DNA of 64,000 nt from Actinomadura litoris (GTDB taxonomy: Bacteria; Actinomycetota; Actinomycetes; Streptosporangiales; Streptosporangiaceae): the NCBI RefSeq assembly GCF_009733595.1, contig NZ_WOFH01000020.1, positions 62,001-126,000 of the forward strand, written 5' to 3'. The notes under the pieces are model-generated. The model did no database searches and was not told the origin of the DNA. It was given only the letters and a program-made list of their open reading frames with translations. The translations under genes and the position numbers were made by a program. Of the stretch, positions 33,167-41,915 are shown piece by piece. Every line of letters begins with the position of its first letter. Positions within the stretch are counted from its first letter, which is position 1.

Positions 33167-34612
33167 TCAGGGCTTGTTGAAGCCCAGCGTGAAGTCGCCG
33201 GAGCCGTTGTAGGCGTGCACGCGGTACCGGTAGGTGCCGGGGCCGCCGTCGTAGCTGACGCGCTCGTCGGGGTCGGGGCTGGTGGAGGCGGCGACGTTGG
33301 TCCAGGTGCCTCCGTTCAGCTTCTGGAGGTAGAGGTCGAAGTCGACGCCGTCGGGGCCGTCCAGGCAGGCGGTGTGCGCGCCGGACGCGGTGGTCGTGTA
33401 GTCGCCGCTCGGCTGGTAGTTGCTGGCGCCGGCGGTCACGGACGCCTCGGCCTTGGTCTGGTAGCCGTCGCAGGGGCCGGGGTTGCCGGGGCCGCCGCCC
33501 TCGGTGACGAGTTGGCGGCCGTCGCGGGCGAGGATCTGCAGGACCTCGTTGACCGGCTGGAAGTAGGTGGTGTCCTGGGAGTCCTGGCCGTTGTTGCAGG
33601 AGCCCGAGGTGCCGGAGGTGATGCCCTGCGCCTGGCCGCCGGTCTCGGAGATCAGCGCGCCGCCGGAGTCACCGGGGTCGGCGCAGATGTTGGCCTGGAT
33701 GAGCCCGCTGACCGAGCCCTCCTGGTAGTTGACGGTGACGTTGCGGGCCTGGATCGGGCCGCACCACAGCCGCGAGTTCGTGGTGCCGCCGGAGCGGCAG
33801 GCGCGGGCGCCGACGGGGGACTCGGTCGCGCCGAGGACGCTCTCGTACGAGCCGTTCCACTTGGTGACCTTGGGCGTCGGCGTCCACTGGCTGTTGGTGT
33901 CGATCCAGGAGTAGTCGTCACCGGGGAAGGAGGAGCCTCCGAAGGTCCCCTGGGCGACCTGGTTGGAGCCCTTGGTGGCCTCGCCCACGCCGCCGCAGTG
34001 GCCCGCGGAGATGAAGCCGCCGGTCACGGCGAAGGCGACGGAGCAGCCGTACTGGGTCGTCCAGTAGCGCTCGCCGCCGACGATGTCGTACACGAGGTGG
34101 GGCCTGGCGGTGGAGCGGACGATCCGCACGGCCCCCGCGTCCACGCCGCTCGCGGCGACGAACCTCTGCGCGGCTGCGGGGGAGGAGGTGGCGACGACGA
34201 CCCGGTTGCTCTGGTTGTCGACGTACCACGAGGTCACGGACTTGGCGGCCGACGCGGCGTGCCGGTTCAGCTTCGTCTGGACGGAGTCCAGCGCGGCCGC
34301 GCCGAACTTGACGATCTTGGGTTGGGCGCCGGCTGCCTCGATCGCCTTGGCGGCGGAGGCGTCGGTGGTCGCGACGACGACCTTCGAGCCCGGGGCGACC
34401 CAGGCGCCGCCGAACCTCTTGCCGAGGGCGAGCCGGAGCCGCTTCTGGACGTGGGCGGCACGGTCGCCGGAGTGCGCCGGGGCGAGCGGCGCGGCGCCGG
34501 CGGGGGGACGGGGGGCGGGGGAGGCCGGTTCCTGCGCGTGCGCTGGGGTCGCCAGCGCCGCGACGAGTCCGGCCGCCACCGCGATGCCCAGCACACGGTG
34601 TTTGCGGGACAT
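33167..34612 (-). CDS. Secreted S1E (alpha-lytic/streptogrisin-type) serine protease
   Basis: A 481-residue secreted pre-pro-protease. Residues 1-26 form a Sec signal peptide ending 'ATPAHA'. A pro-domain follows (about 27-175; 'LRLALGKRFGGAWV', 'SWYVDNQSNRVVVAT'), which in the family folds the enzyme and is cut off. The mature domain starts near 'YDIVGGERYW'. The catalytic triad is His205 ('SAGHCG'), Asp233 ('FPGDDYSWID') and Ser316 ('DPGDSGGAL'). The final 90 residues form a PPC-like beta domain ('GVDFDLYLQKLNGGTWTNVAAS'). ATG 34612 has GGAGAG upstream. Its role is extracellular protein breakdown. Confidence 0.93.
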   Translation of the reverse strand: MSRKHRVLGIAVAAGLVAALATPAHAQEPASPAPRPPAGAAPLAPAHSGDRAAHVQKRLRLALGKRFGGAWVAPGSKVVVATTDASAAKAIEAAGAQPKIVKFGAAALDSVQTKLNRHAASAAKSVTSWYVDNQSNRVVVATSSPAAAQRFVAASGVDAGAVRIVRSTARPHLVYDIVGGERYWTTQYGCSVAFAVTGGFISAGHCGGVGEATKGSNQVAQGTFGGSSFPGDDYSWIDTNSQWTPTPKVTKWNGSYESVLGATESPVGARACRSGGTTNSRLWCGPIQARNVTVNYQEGSVSGLIQANICADPGDSGGALISETGGQAQGITSGTSGSCNNGQDSQDTTYFQPVNEVLQILARDGRQLVTEGGGPGNPGPCDGYQTKAEASVTAGASNYQPSGDYTTTASGAHTACLDGPDGVDFDLYLQKLNGGTWTNVAASTSPDPDERVSYDGGPGTYRYRVHAYNGSGDFTLGFNKP

Positions 34613-35086
34613 GTCACTCTCCAGGTGGTGGGGGTGGGGAGAGAAAGGGGCGCCCTGCCCGGACTGTAGGGCGAATCCGTAAAGGGCCACAATTCATCGC
34701 ATTGAAGTGTTTTTTCACTGTTGATTGCGTTGTGGTCGAACGCCGGGCGGCGCGGCGGGGCAGGGGGTGGTCCGGTCCGCCACCTGGTGACGTCCGGGCC
34801 GCGATCCTCTACGATCACCTCGTTCCGCGGCGCGAACTCGCGCGGCGGGCGCGGCCGTGGACTTTCGTCAGGGATGGTGGCATGAGCTGGACGGCATATT
34901 CTCCGTCGGCCCCGACCGGGGTCAGCTGGGTAAGGCGCGCATTCACGCGGTGAAGGCGCGCACCTAGGACGCGTGGACGGCGGCGCCGACCGGTGGGGTG
35001 ATGCCTGAGGCGGGCCCCACCGGGAAGACCGCGAAGCGAGGTGCCGCCCGCCGGGGCGCGGTCACGCCCAGGGGTACGGCCGGGCG
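34613..35086. other. 474-bp intergenic region without a convincing gene
   Basis: Contains the protease promoter region (AT-rich at 34690-34735). It also holds a 24-codon frame at 34882-34953 (start ATG after AGGGATGG) that I cannot support as a gene, the short direct repeat AAGGCGCGC around 34932 and 34953, and a long inverted repeat GACCGCG/CGCGGTC near 35025-35065. No tRNA, riboswitch or mobile element is recognisable. Confidence 0.5.
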
Positions 35087-35800
35087 CTAGCCGGCGCCTC
35101 CGCAGGCGCTCTCGCCGGCGCGGCCGAGGCAGAGGGACGGTTCCGCGGGGCGGTTGAGGTCGCCCTCCAGGATCCCGAACGCCTGGTCGACGATCTCCGA
35201 GAGCGAGCCGAACGCGCCGGGGTGCCGGCGCGCGACGTCGGCCGCCGCCTGGAAACCGCAGGTCGCGGCGGCGGCGATGACGTGCGGGCGCAGGTCGGTC
35301 TCGGGGTCGGACCGCATCCGCTCGCTGATGATCTGGGTCAGCAGCAGCTGCTTCTTCTGCGCGTGCTCCAGGCTGCCCGCCATCAGCGTGGGGCTCTCGG
35401 CCATCATCGTCAGCAGGCAGCTGAACCGCTCGGGGTCGAACCCCAGTTCGCCGCGCTCGCAGGCGCGCGCGACCTCGACCACCGTGTTGCGCAGCGCGGT
35501 CATGATCGGTTCCTCGGCCGGACGGCTGGCCAGCATCGCCATGATGGCGCGGGTCTGCTCCTCCTGGAACGTCAGGGCGACGTCCTCCTTGGAGGCGAAG
35601 TAGCGGAAGAACGTCCGGGACGAGACGTCCACCGCGTCGGCGATCTCCTCGACGGTGGTCGCGTCGAACCCCTTCTCGGCGAAGAGCGTGAACGCGGCGT
35701 TGACGAGCGCCTCCCGGGTGAGCCGCTTCTTGCGTTCGCGCCTGCCCGGGGGCTGGGGGTCCGGACCCTCGGAACGGGCTTCGGGGGCGGTCGCGGTCAT
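35087..35800 (-). CDS. TetR-family repressor of the adjacent MFS pump
   Basis: A 237-residue TetR regulator. The N-terminal HTH is typical: 'RRERKKRLTREALVNAAFTLFAEKGFDATTVEEIADAVDVSSRTFFRYFASKEDVAL'. The rest is a helical ligand domain with 'FDPERFSCLLTMMAESPTLMAGSLEHAQKKQLLL'. It diverges from the drug-efflux MFS gene at 36058, the classic arrangement for a pump repressor. The start ATG 35800 lies six bases after a TACACT -10 element and has no SD, so a leaderless mRNA is likely; the frame upstream of it is open but unlikely to be translated. Confidence 0.9.
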   Translation of the reverse strand: MTATAPEARSEGPDPQPPGRRERKKRLTREALVNAAFTLFAEKGFDATTVEEIADAVDVSSRTFFRYFASKEDVALTFQEEQTRAIMAMLASRPAEEPIMTALRNTVVEVARACERGELGFDPERFSCLLTMMAESPTLMAGSLEHAQKKQLLLTQIISERMRSDPETDLRPHVIAAAATCGFQAAADVARRHPGAFGSLSEIVDQAFGILEGDLNRPAEPSLCLGRAGESACGGAG

Positions 35801-35806
35801 GGGCGA

Positions 35807-35835
35807 AGTGTAACCAGCGGGGAACGTGCAGCCAA
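35807..35835 (-). promoter_or_regulatory. Promoter of the TetR gene
   Basis: TTGGCT (35835-35830) and TACACT (35812-35807) on the minus strand are separated by exactly 17 bp, with the predicted start at or next to ATG 35800. This decides the start codon. Confidence 0.55.
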
Positions 35836-35851
35836 GCGGCAGGGGCTGACG

Positions 35852-35909
35852 CTTGTCGTGATATGAATCATGTCGTGCTGAGACGACGGGCATTTGACGA
35901 CAAGTGTCG
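35852..35909. promoter_or_regulatory. Candidate TetR operator region
   Basis: CTTGTCGT (35852-35859) and its complement ACGACAAG (35897-35904) face each other across 37 bp. The second belongs to a perfect palindrome CGACA-AG-TGTCG (35898-35909). The region lies in the 257-bp gap between the divergent TetR and MFS genes. Confidence 0.42.
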
Positions 35910-36057
35910 CTCTATGACAGTTTTACGTCGCGGGGTTCACGGGCCCTCGCCCGAGCGGGCCCGCACCGCCCGAGCGGCACCGCCCGCGAGCGCCGCACAG
36001 CTTGCCGACATCCCTGAAACCACGCATGACCAGTAAATATTCGCATGGAGGCCGAAG

Positions 36058-37668
36058 ATGACTCAGTCACAGGGCGCCGAGGTGCTCCACCCGGGCGCCC
36101 CCAGATCCGCCGCTCCGCCCGAACGGCGGGCGAGGGCCGGGCACGGGCATCCCTGGCTCACGCTCGTCGCCGTGGCGCTCGGCGTGATGATGGTCGGGCT
36201 GGACGCCACCGTGGTGTCCATCGCCAACCCCGCGATCGCCAAGGACCTCGGGGCCAGCCTGTCCGGCCTCCAGTGGGTCACCAACGCCTACCTGCTCGCC
36301 CTGGCGGTGACGCTGATCCCCGCCGGGAAGATCGCCGACCGGTTCGGGCGCAAGCGCACGTTCCTCGCCGGGGTGGTCGGCTTCGCCGTCTCCTCACTGC
36401 TGATCGGGCTGTCCGGCGGCCTCGGCATGGTCATCTTCTGGCGGGTCGTGCAGGGGTTCGCGGGGGCGCTCCTGCAGCCCGCCAGCCTCGCCATCCTGCG
36501 CAACACCTTCCCCGCCGACAAGCTCAACGCGGCCATCGGCGTCTGGGGCTCCACGGTCGGCATCTCGATCGCCGGGGGCCCGATCGTCGCCGGGCTGCTG
36601 GTCGAGAACGTCAACTGGGAGTCGGTCTTCTTCCTGAACGCGCCGCTCGGCGTGATCGCGCTGGCCATGGGGCTGTGGGTGATCCGCGAGTCCAAGGACG
36701 AGGAGTCGGCGGGCTCGTTCGACCTGCCCGGCGTCGCGTTGCTGACCGGCGCGCTGTTCGCGCTGGTCTGGGGCCTGATCAAGGCCGGTGAGCACGGGTT
36801 CGGGGACGCGGTCCCGCTGGTGTCCTTCGCCGCCTCGGTCGTGCTGTTCGCCGCGTTCGTGTGGAACGAGCTGCGGGTCGAGCGGCCGCTGCTGCCGCTC
36901 GGGCTGTTCCGGTCGGTGTCGCTGTCGGCCGCGACCGGGCTGATCGTCCTCGGCTTCTTCGGGATGTTCGGGACGATCTTCTTCATCACCCTGTACCTCC
37001 AGCAGGTGCACGGGATGAGCCCGGTGGACGCGGGCGTCCGGATGCTGCCGATGACCGGGATCTTCATCGTCGCCTCGCCGATCGCGGGCGTGCTGACCAA
37101 CCGGTTCGGGCCGCGGCTGCCGCTCGCGCTCGGCATGGGCTTCACCGCCGCCGCGATGTTCGGCCTCTCGCGCATCGGGGTGGACGCGCCCTACGTCCAG
37201 CTCTGGCCGTGGTTCGTGCTCGTGGGCCTGGCGTTCGGCATGGTGATCGTCGCGGGCACCGAGGCGATCGTCGGCAACGCGCCCGCGCACCTCGCGGGCG
37301 TCGCGGGCGGGCTCCAGCAGACCGCGTCGCAGGTCGGCGGCGTGCTCGGCACGTCCGTCCTCGGTGTGCTGATGTCGACCAAGGTCGGGGACGTGCTGGT
37401 CGAGCGGCTGACGGGCGCGGGCGTGCCCGGCGCCGCCGCGCAGCGGCTGTCGGGGCAGGAGGGCCTGGTCTCGCAGGGCGTCGCGCCCGTCCCGCCCGGC
37501 ACCCCGGCACCGGCGGCCCAGGCCATCACCGACGGGAGCCACCTCGCGTTCATGGACGGCTTCCAGACGTCGCTGACCGTCGCCGGGTTCGTCGCGCTGG
37601 TCGCGATCCTCGCGGCGCTGCTGGTCCGGCGCGGCGCGTCCCCGGTCGAGGGCGCCGCCGTCGCCTGA
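36058..37668 (+). CDS. DHA2-family (14-TMS) MFS drug efflux transporter
   Basis: A 536-residue proton antiporter of the EmrB/QacA type. Motifs are 'GLDATVVSIANPAIAKDLG' in helix 1 (with the DHA-type Asp), 'GKIADRFGRKRTFLAG' in loop 2-3, and the antiporter motif 'GGPIVAGLLVENVNWESVFFLNAP' in helix 5. About 14 hydrophobic segments can be counted. A Pro/Ala-rich loop lies near residue 480. ATG 36058 follows GGAGG. The divergent TetR gene suggests ligand-induced expression. The substrate is unknown; a toxic or self-made compound is likely. Confidence 0.9.
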   Translation: MTQSQGAEVLHPGAPRSAAPPERRARAGHGHPWLTLVAVALGVMMVGLDATVVSIANPAIAKDLGASLSGLQWVTNAYLLALAVTLIPAGKIADRFGRKRTFLAGVVGFAVSSLLIGLSGGLGMVIFWRVVQGFAGALLQPASLAILRNTFPADKLNAAIGVWGSTVGISIAGGPIVAGLLVENVNWESVFFLNAPLGVIALAMGLWVIRESKDEESAGSFDLPGVALLTGALFALVWGLIKAGEHGFGDAVPLVSFAASVVLFAAFVWNELRVERPLLPLGLFRSVSLSAATGLIVLGFFGMFGTIFFITLYLQQVHGMSPVDAGVRMLPMTGIFIVASPIAGVLTNRFGPRLPLALGMGFTAAAMFGLSRIGVDAPYVQLWPWFVLVGLAFGMVIVAGTEAIVGNAPAHLAGVAGGLQQTASQVGGVLGTSVLGVLMSTKVGDVLVERLTGAGVPGAAAQRLSGQEGLVSQGVAPVPPGTPAPAAQAITDGSHLAFMDGFQTSLTVAGFVALVAILAALLVRRGASPVEGAAVA

Positions 37669-37684
37669 GCCCCGCATGACCCCC

Positions 37685-37711
37685 GGAGCGCGGGCTCCGG
37701 GCCCGCGCTCC
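37685..37711. terminator. Stem-loop between the convergent MFS and methyltransferase genes
   Basis: GGAGCGCGGGC (37685-37695), loop TCCGG and GCCCGCGCTCC (37701-37711) form a perfect 11-bp stem without a T-run, typical of high-GC actinobacterial terminators. Confidence 0.6.
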
Positions 37712-37748
37712 AGAGGGGGGACGGGCCCGGAGCCCGCCGCCGTGAGGG

Positions 37749-38315
37749 TCAGGGCTTGCGGGCGGAGAAGCGGAACGAGCCCGTGCCGAGCCCGATCGCC
37801 ACATCGGTGAACCCGGCCGCCTCCAGGCGGCCGGGCAGCGTGTCCGGGTCGACGATCACACAGGTGTCGAAGAGGTGGATGAGGCGGAACACGCGGCCGT
37901 CCAGGCCGTCGCTCCCGGCGAACACGCCGCCGGGGCGCAGCACCCGGCACGCCTCGGCGAACAGCCGATCCTGCTCCCGCGGGGACGGGACGTGGTGCAG
38001 CATCGTGAAGCAGACCGCCCCGCTGAACCCCGCCTCCTCGAACGGCATCGCGGTTCCGTCGCCGTCGACGATCCGGGCCGAGGACCCGGCCAGTCCGCGC
38101 AGCCGTCCCGCGAGGACGGGGTCGATCTCCAGCGCGGTCAGGCCGGGGACGCGCCGCCGCAGCACCCGCGTCGTGGCCCCGTACCCCGGGCCGATCTCCA
38201 GCACGTCCGGTCCGAGGTCGACGCCGTCGAGGGCCCAGGGCAGCAGGTCGCGCTCGACCTTCCGCGCCCAGGAGGCGGACCGGCAGCACCACTGATGGAA
38301 GCGATTCATCGGCAT
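37749..38315 (-). CDS. Class I SAM-dependent methyltransferase
   Basis: A 188-residue Rossmann methyltransferase of the ubiE/COQ5-like type. The SAM motif I is 'DVLEIGPGYGATTRVLRRR', followed by an acidic strand end 'ALEID', motif II-like 'DGDGTAMPFEEAGFSGAVCFTMLHHV', and 'ACRVLRPGGVFAGSD'. The N-terminus has a Trp/Cys-rich 'NRFHQWCCRSASWARKV'. ATG 38315 or 38309 could start it. It diverges from the AraC gene with a 40-bp gap. The substrate is unknown. Confidence 0.85.
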   Translation of the reverse strand: MPMNRFHQWCCRSASWARKVERDLLPWALDGVDLGPDVLEIGPGYGATTRVLRRRVPGLTALEIDPVLAGRLRGLAGSSARIVDGDGTAMPFEEAGFSGAVCFTMLHHVPSPREQDRLFAEACRVLRPGGVFAGSDGLDGRVFRLIHLFDTCVIVDPDTLPGRLEAAGFTDVAIGLGTGSFRFSARKP

Positions 38316-38355
38316 GGCAGGACACTAGGATCGGGGTCCCCGTGCCGGGAACGAG

Positions 38356-39165
38356 GTGGCAGGACGGATGATGTCGCGATCCGGACAGGCGGCCGCCGCG
38401 CCCGGCCGGGACGCCGGCCCGCGCTTCCCGAGCACGTCCGACGCCTCGCTCATGGTCGGGAGCTTCGCGATGCCGTCGCGGTGGCGGTTCGGCACGCACA
38501 CCCATCCCTGGCACCAGCTCGCCTGGGCGGCCGAGGGGGTGCTGACCGTCGAGACGGGCGAGGGTCTGTGGGTGCTCCCGCCCGTCCGCGCGCTGTGGAT
38601 CCCGGCGGGGGTGCCGCACGCGACGGCCGCGCACCGGTCGTCGGTCATGCGCAGCCCCTACCTGCGGCCGGACGCCTGCCCGGTGCGCTGGAGCGCGCCG
38701 ACGGTCGTGCACGTCCCGCCGCTGCTGCGCGAGCTGATCGTGCATCTGGCCGGGTCCCGCGCGTCCGGGGACGCCCGGGTCCGCGCGGAGGCCGTGCTCT
38801 GCGACCTGGTCGAGCCGGTGGACGCCGGGCCGGTGCTGCTGCCGCTGCCGTCCGACGGGCGGGCCAGGCGCGTCGCCGAGGCGCTGCTGGCCGACCCCTC
38901 CGACGGCCGGACGCTCGACGCGTGGGGGCGCGCCGCCGGGGCCAGCGGCCGCACGCTGGCGCGCCTGTTCCTCGCCGAGACCGGGATGAGCTTCGGGCGG
39001 TGGCGGACGCAGGCGCGGCTGCGCGCGGCGCTGCGGCTGCTCGCCGAGGGCCTGCCGGTGGCCGCCGTCGCCGGACGGGTCGGCTACGGGACGCCGAGCG
39101 CGTTCGTCGCGGTCTTCCGCCGCGCGTTCGGGGTGTCGCCGGCCCGGTACTTCACGGCGGGGTGA
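38356..39165 (+). CDS. AraC-family transcriptional regulator with a cupin sensor domain
   Basis: A 269-residue regulator. The N-terminal cupin ('WRFGTHTHPWHQLAWAAEGVLTVETGEGLWVLPPVRALWIPAGVPHA') would bind an effector. The C-terminal AraC domain has two HTHs ('RTLDAWGRAAGASGRTLARLFLAETGMSFGRWRTQARLRAALRLLAEGLPVAAVAGRVGYGTPSAFVAVFRRAFGVSPARYF' is the region; its key Gly-Tyr, Ser and Phe residues are kept). GTG 38356 has GGGA five bases upstream; ATG 38368 and 38371 are alternatives. It probably regulates itself or the divergent methyltransferase. Confidence 0.87.
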   Translation: MAGRMMSRSGQAAAAPGRDAGPRFPSTSDASLMVGSFAMPSRWRFGTHTHPWHQLAWAAEGVLTVETGEGLWVLPPVRALWIPAGVPHATAAHRSSVMRSPYLRPDACPVRWSAPTVVHVPPLLRELIVHLAGSRASGDARVRAEAVLCDLVEPVDAGPVLLPLPSDGRARRVAEALLADPSDGRTLDAWGRAAGASGRTLARLFLAETGMSFGRWRTQARLRAALRLLAEGLPVAAVAGRVGYGTPSAFVAVFRRAFGVSPARYFTAG

Positions 39166-39167
39166 CC

Positions 39168-40388
39168 TCAGCCCTGGCCGGGGCTCGGGGCCGGGTTGGA
39201 CGTGGGGCTCGGGCCGGGCGTGCCCGGGTCCTCGCCGGGCGGGTCGGTCGGGGTCTGCGGCGGCGTGGTCGGGTCCGTGCCGCCGCCCGGCGGGGTCGTG
39301 GGGTCCGGGGAGCCGCCCGGGGGAGTGGTCGGCGGCTTCGGCGGCGTGGCCGGAGGGGTGCCCGGCTTCGACGGCGCCGCCGTGGACGGATCGTGGGAGG
39401 CCCTCGGCGCGGGCGCCGAACGGCTGGGCGCCCGGTGGGCCCCAGGCGAACCCGGAGAGCCCGGCGAGGTGCCGCCTCCCGGGCCCGCCTCCACGGGACG
39501 CGGCGGGTCGCCGTAGGCGGTCGTGACCGGGGTGTGCGTGCCGCGCTCGGAGCCGGTGACGCCCGGCGGGTGCCCCCGCCCGTCACCGGTCAGGGTGGAG
39601 GCGGGCTCGGTGTGCCCGGTGCTGGAGGTCGGCACCAGCGACGCGGCGTCGCCGCCCTTCGCCGACGGCCAGGACGCCAGCAGCCCGACGACGGCGGCCG
39701 CCGAGGCCGCCAGGCCCGCGACGGCGCCCGCGCCCCTGGAGACGCCGCGGCGCCGCGGCGGTCGCTCCGTCCGGCCCGGGGCGATGACGACCAGCGGCGT
39801 GGGCGCGGCGACGGTCGGCAGCGCGCGGACGGCCTCGTCCTCGCACGCGGCGAGGACCTGCTCGCGCAGCCACGCCGGGGCCCGTTCGGGTGCGCGCCCC
39901 GCGAGCAGCCGCGGCAGCCTGCCCTTCTCGAACGCGGTGATGAGGTCGAGGTAGGCCGTCCCGCGCATGAGCGTGTCGAGGACGGCGCGCTCCAGCCGCG
40001 CCCGCGCGACGTCCAGCAGCTGCGCGAGCGTGTCGGGCGCGATGCCGAGCACGCGCGCGATGTCGTGCGGTTCGAGCCACTCGCCCGCCCACAGCAGCAG
40101 CACCTCGCGGTGGTCCGAGCGCAGCCCGGCGGCGGCCCGCAACAGCGGGTCGGACCCGCTGAACAGGGGCGCGGCCCGTCCGGCGGGCACGGCGCCGGGG
40201 CCGGTGCACGTGGTGCGCGCGAGCGAGTACAGCCAGAGGACGGTGTCGCCGCGCGGCGGCTGGTGCACCGCCGCGACGAAGGTGTCGCGGACCGCTGCCG
40301 CCGCCCGCTCGTCGCCGACCAGCGACCAGCAGTAGGCGTAGAGGCGGGCGGCGTGCGCGTCGTAGAGGGAACCCAGGTCCCCGCGCAT
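39168..40388 (-). CDS. ECF-type sigma factor-like protein with a membrane anchor and Pro-rich exported tail
   Basis: A 406-residue protein. Residues 1-60 resemble sigma region 2 ('LYDAHAARLYAYCWSLVGDERAAAAVRDTFVAAV'). Residues 90-135 resemble region 4 ('SDHREVLLLWAGEWLEPHDIARVLGIAPDTLAQLLDVARARLERAV'). One hydrophobic helix at about 219-241 is followed by 165 residues rich in Pro, Gly, Ser and Thr, predicted outside the cell. Sigma factors fused to a membrane anchor are known in a few actinobacterial ECF groups. The fusion implies control by an extracytoplasmic signal. ATG 40388 follows GGGAGG. It diverges from egtA, which it might regulate. Confidence 0.78.
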   Translation of the reverse strand: MRGDLGSLYDAHAARLYAYCWSLVGDERAAAAVRDTFVAAVHQPPRGDTVLWLYSLARTTCTGPGAVPAGRAAPLFSGSDPLLRAAAGLRSDHREVLLLWAGEWLEPHDIARVLGIAPDTLAQLLDVARARLERAVLDTLMRGTAYLDLITAFEKGRLPRLLAGRAPERAPAWLREQVLAACEDEAVRALPTVAAPTPLVVIAPGRTERPPRRRGVSRGAGAVAGLAASAAAVVGLLASWPSAKGGDAASLVPTSSTGHTEPASTLTGDGRGHPPGVTGSERGTHTPVTTAYGDPPRPVEAGPGGGTSPGSPGSPGAHRAPSRSAPAPRASHDPSTAAPSKPGTPPATPPKPPTTPPGGSPDPTTPPGGGTDPTTPPQTPTDPPGEDPGTPGPSPTSNPAPSPGQG

Positions 40389-40673
40389 GTGACCTCCCGG
40401 TGGGGGCTCTGCCGGTGCCGGTTGTCACGACGTCGGAGCAACAGGGACAAACCGGCGGGTATCGGGACTCTAGCGGCTCCTGCCGACGCGTGAGAAACCA
40501 GGGACGGAACGCGACGCGAACGGGCCCGCCCGGAAGGCACGCAAGGTATCGGGGAGGTCGGCGGAGAGTGACGTTCATGGAGATTTAAGGAAGTTCCCGA
40601 AAATCACCGGATACCTGATGCGGTTCAGCAGGGAAGGATTCGAACCCGTTATCGAATTTCGGAGGGGGACCGG

Positions 40674-41915
40674 GTGACCCGGCTGACCGTGGACGACGTC
40701 TACCAGTACATTCGCGGTGTCTGTTTCAAGACGGGCCCGCCCGGGACGGTCGGCGCCGAGACCGAGTGGTTCGTCGTCGACGCCGCCGATCCGGCCGCGC
40801 ACGTCCCCGCCCCCCGGGTGCGCGAGCTGGTCTCGGCGGCGGGCGCGCCGGGCGGCGGGAGCAGCGTCACCTACGAGCCCGGCGGCCAGCTGGAGCTCAG
40901 CTCGGCGCCCTTCCCCGGCCTCGCCCCACTGCACGCGGCGCTCACCCGCGACATCGCGCACATCCGGGACGCGCTGGAGCCCGCGGGCCTCACGCTCGCC
41001 GGGCACGGCGTCGACCCGGTCAGGCGCCCGCGCTTCCAGGCCGACCATCCGCGCTACCAGTGCATGCGCGACTACTTCGACTCGGGCGGGTTCGCGGACG
41101 TGGGCCTCGCGATGATGTGCTCGACCGCGTCCGTCCAGGTGTGCCTGGACATCGGCGCCGACGCCGCCGACGCGGCCCGGCGCTGGCGGCTCGCGCACGC
41201 GCTCGGCCCGGTGCTCGTCGCCGCGTTCGCGAACTCGCCGCGGCACGCCGGCCGCCGCACCGGGTTCCGCTCGTCCCGGCAGGGCATCTGGACGCGGCTC
41301 GACCCGTGCCGCACCCGGCCCGTCCTGCGCGACGGCGCGGACGCCGACCCCGCCGAGGCGTGGACGCGGTACGCGCTCGACGCGCGGGTCATGCTCGTCC
41401 ACACCGCGAAGGGCGAGTGGGTGTCCGCGCCCGGACTGTCGTTCGGCGAGTGGCTGGCCGAGGGCGAGCCGTGCGCCGAGGACCTGGAGTACCACCTGTC
41501 CACGCTGTTCCCGCCCGTCCGCCCGCGCGGCTGGCTGGAGCTGCGGATGATCGACGCGCTGCCCGAGCGGTACTGGCCGGTGCCGGTCGCCGTCGCCGCC
41601 GCGCTGCTGGACGACCCGGCCGCCGCCCGCGCCGCCGAGGCCGCGACCGAACCGGTCGCGGGCCGGTGGGAGCGGGCCGCGCGCTGCGCCCTCGCCGACG
41701 CAGCGCTCGCCGACGCCGCGCGGGCCTGCTTCCGCGCGGCGCTGGACGCGCTGCCCCGGCTCGGCGGATCCGGCCTCGTCCCGCTGGTGGCGGAGTACGC
41801 CGAGCGCTACGTCGAGCGGGGGCGCAGCCCCGCCGACGACGAGCCGGCCGCACCGCCCCAGGCCCCGACCCCGACCGCCTTCCCGTCCCTGGAGGATCAG
41901 ACATGGCACCGATGA
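40674..41915 (+). CDS. egtA: Glutamate-cysteine ligase of ergothioneine synthesis
   Basis: Makes gamma-glutamylcysteine, the sulfur donor for EgtB. The 413-residue protein has the GCS2-type start 'GAETEWFVVD', then 'VTYEPGGQLELSSAPFPGL', 'HPRYQCMRDYF', 'MMCSTASVQVCLDIG' and 'LELRMIDALPERYW'. GTG 40674 has GGAGGGGG upstream. First gene of egtABCD; its last 13 bases overlap egtB. Confidence 0.93.
   Translation: MTRLTVDDVYQYIRGVCFKTGPPGTVGAETEWFVVDAADPAAHVPAPRVRELVSAAGAPGGGSSVTYEPGGQLELSSAPFPGLAPLHAALTRDIAHIRDALEPAGLTLAGHGVDPVRRPRFQADHPRYQCMRDYFDSGGFADVGLAMMCSTASVQVCLDIGADAADAARRWRLAHALGPVLVAAFANSPRHAGRRTGFRSSRQGIWTRLDPCRTRPVLRDGADADPAEAWTRYALDARVMLVHTAKGEWVSAPGLSFGEWLAEGEPCAEDLEYHLSTLFPPVRPRGWLELRMIDALPERYWPVPVAVAAALLDDPAAARAAEAATEPVAGRWERAARCALADAALADAARACFRAALDALPRLGGSGLVPLVAEYAERYVERGRSPADDEPAAPPQAPTPTAFPSLEDQTWHR

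Noticed and set aside
34882-34953. 23-residue frame with a start codon after AGGGATGG
   Set aside because: Too short, no conserved feature, no partner gene; cannot be told from chance.
40636-40647. GGATTCGAACCC resembles the complement of a tRNA T-loop
   Set aside because: No pairing T-stem, acceptor stem or D-arm exists on either strand around it.
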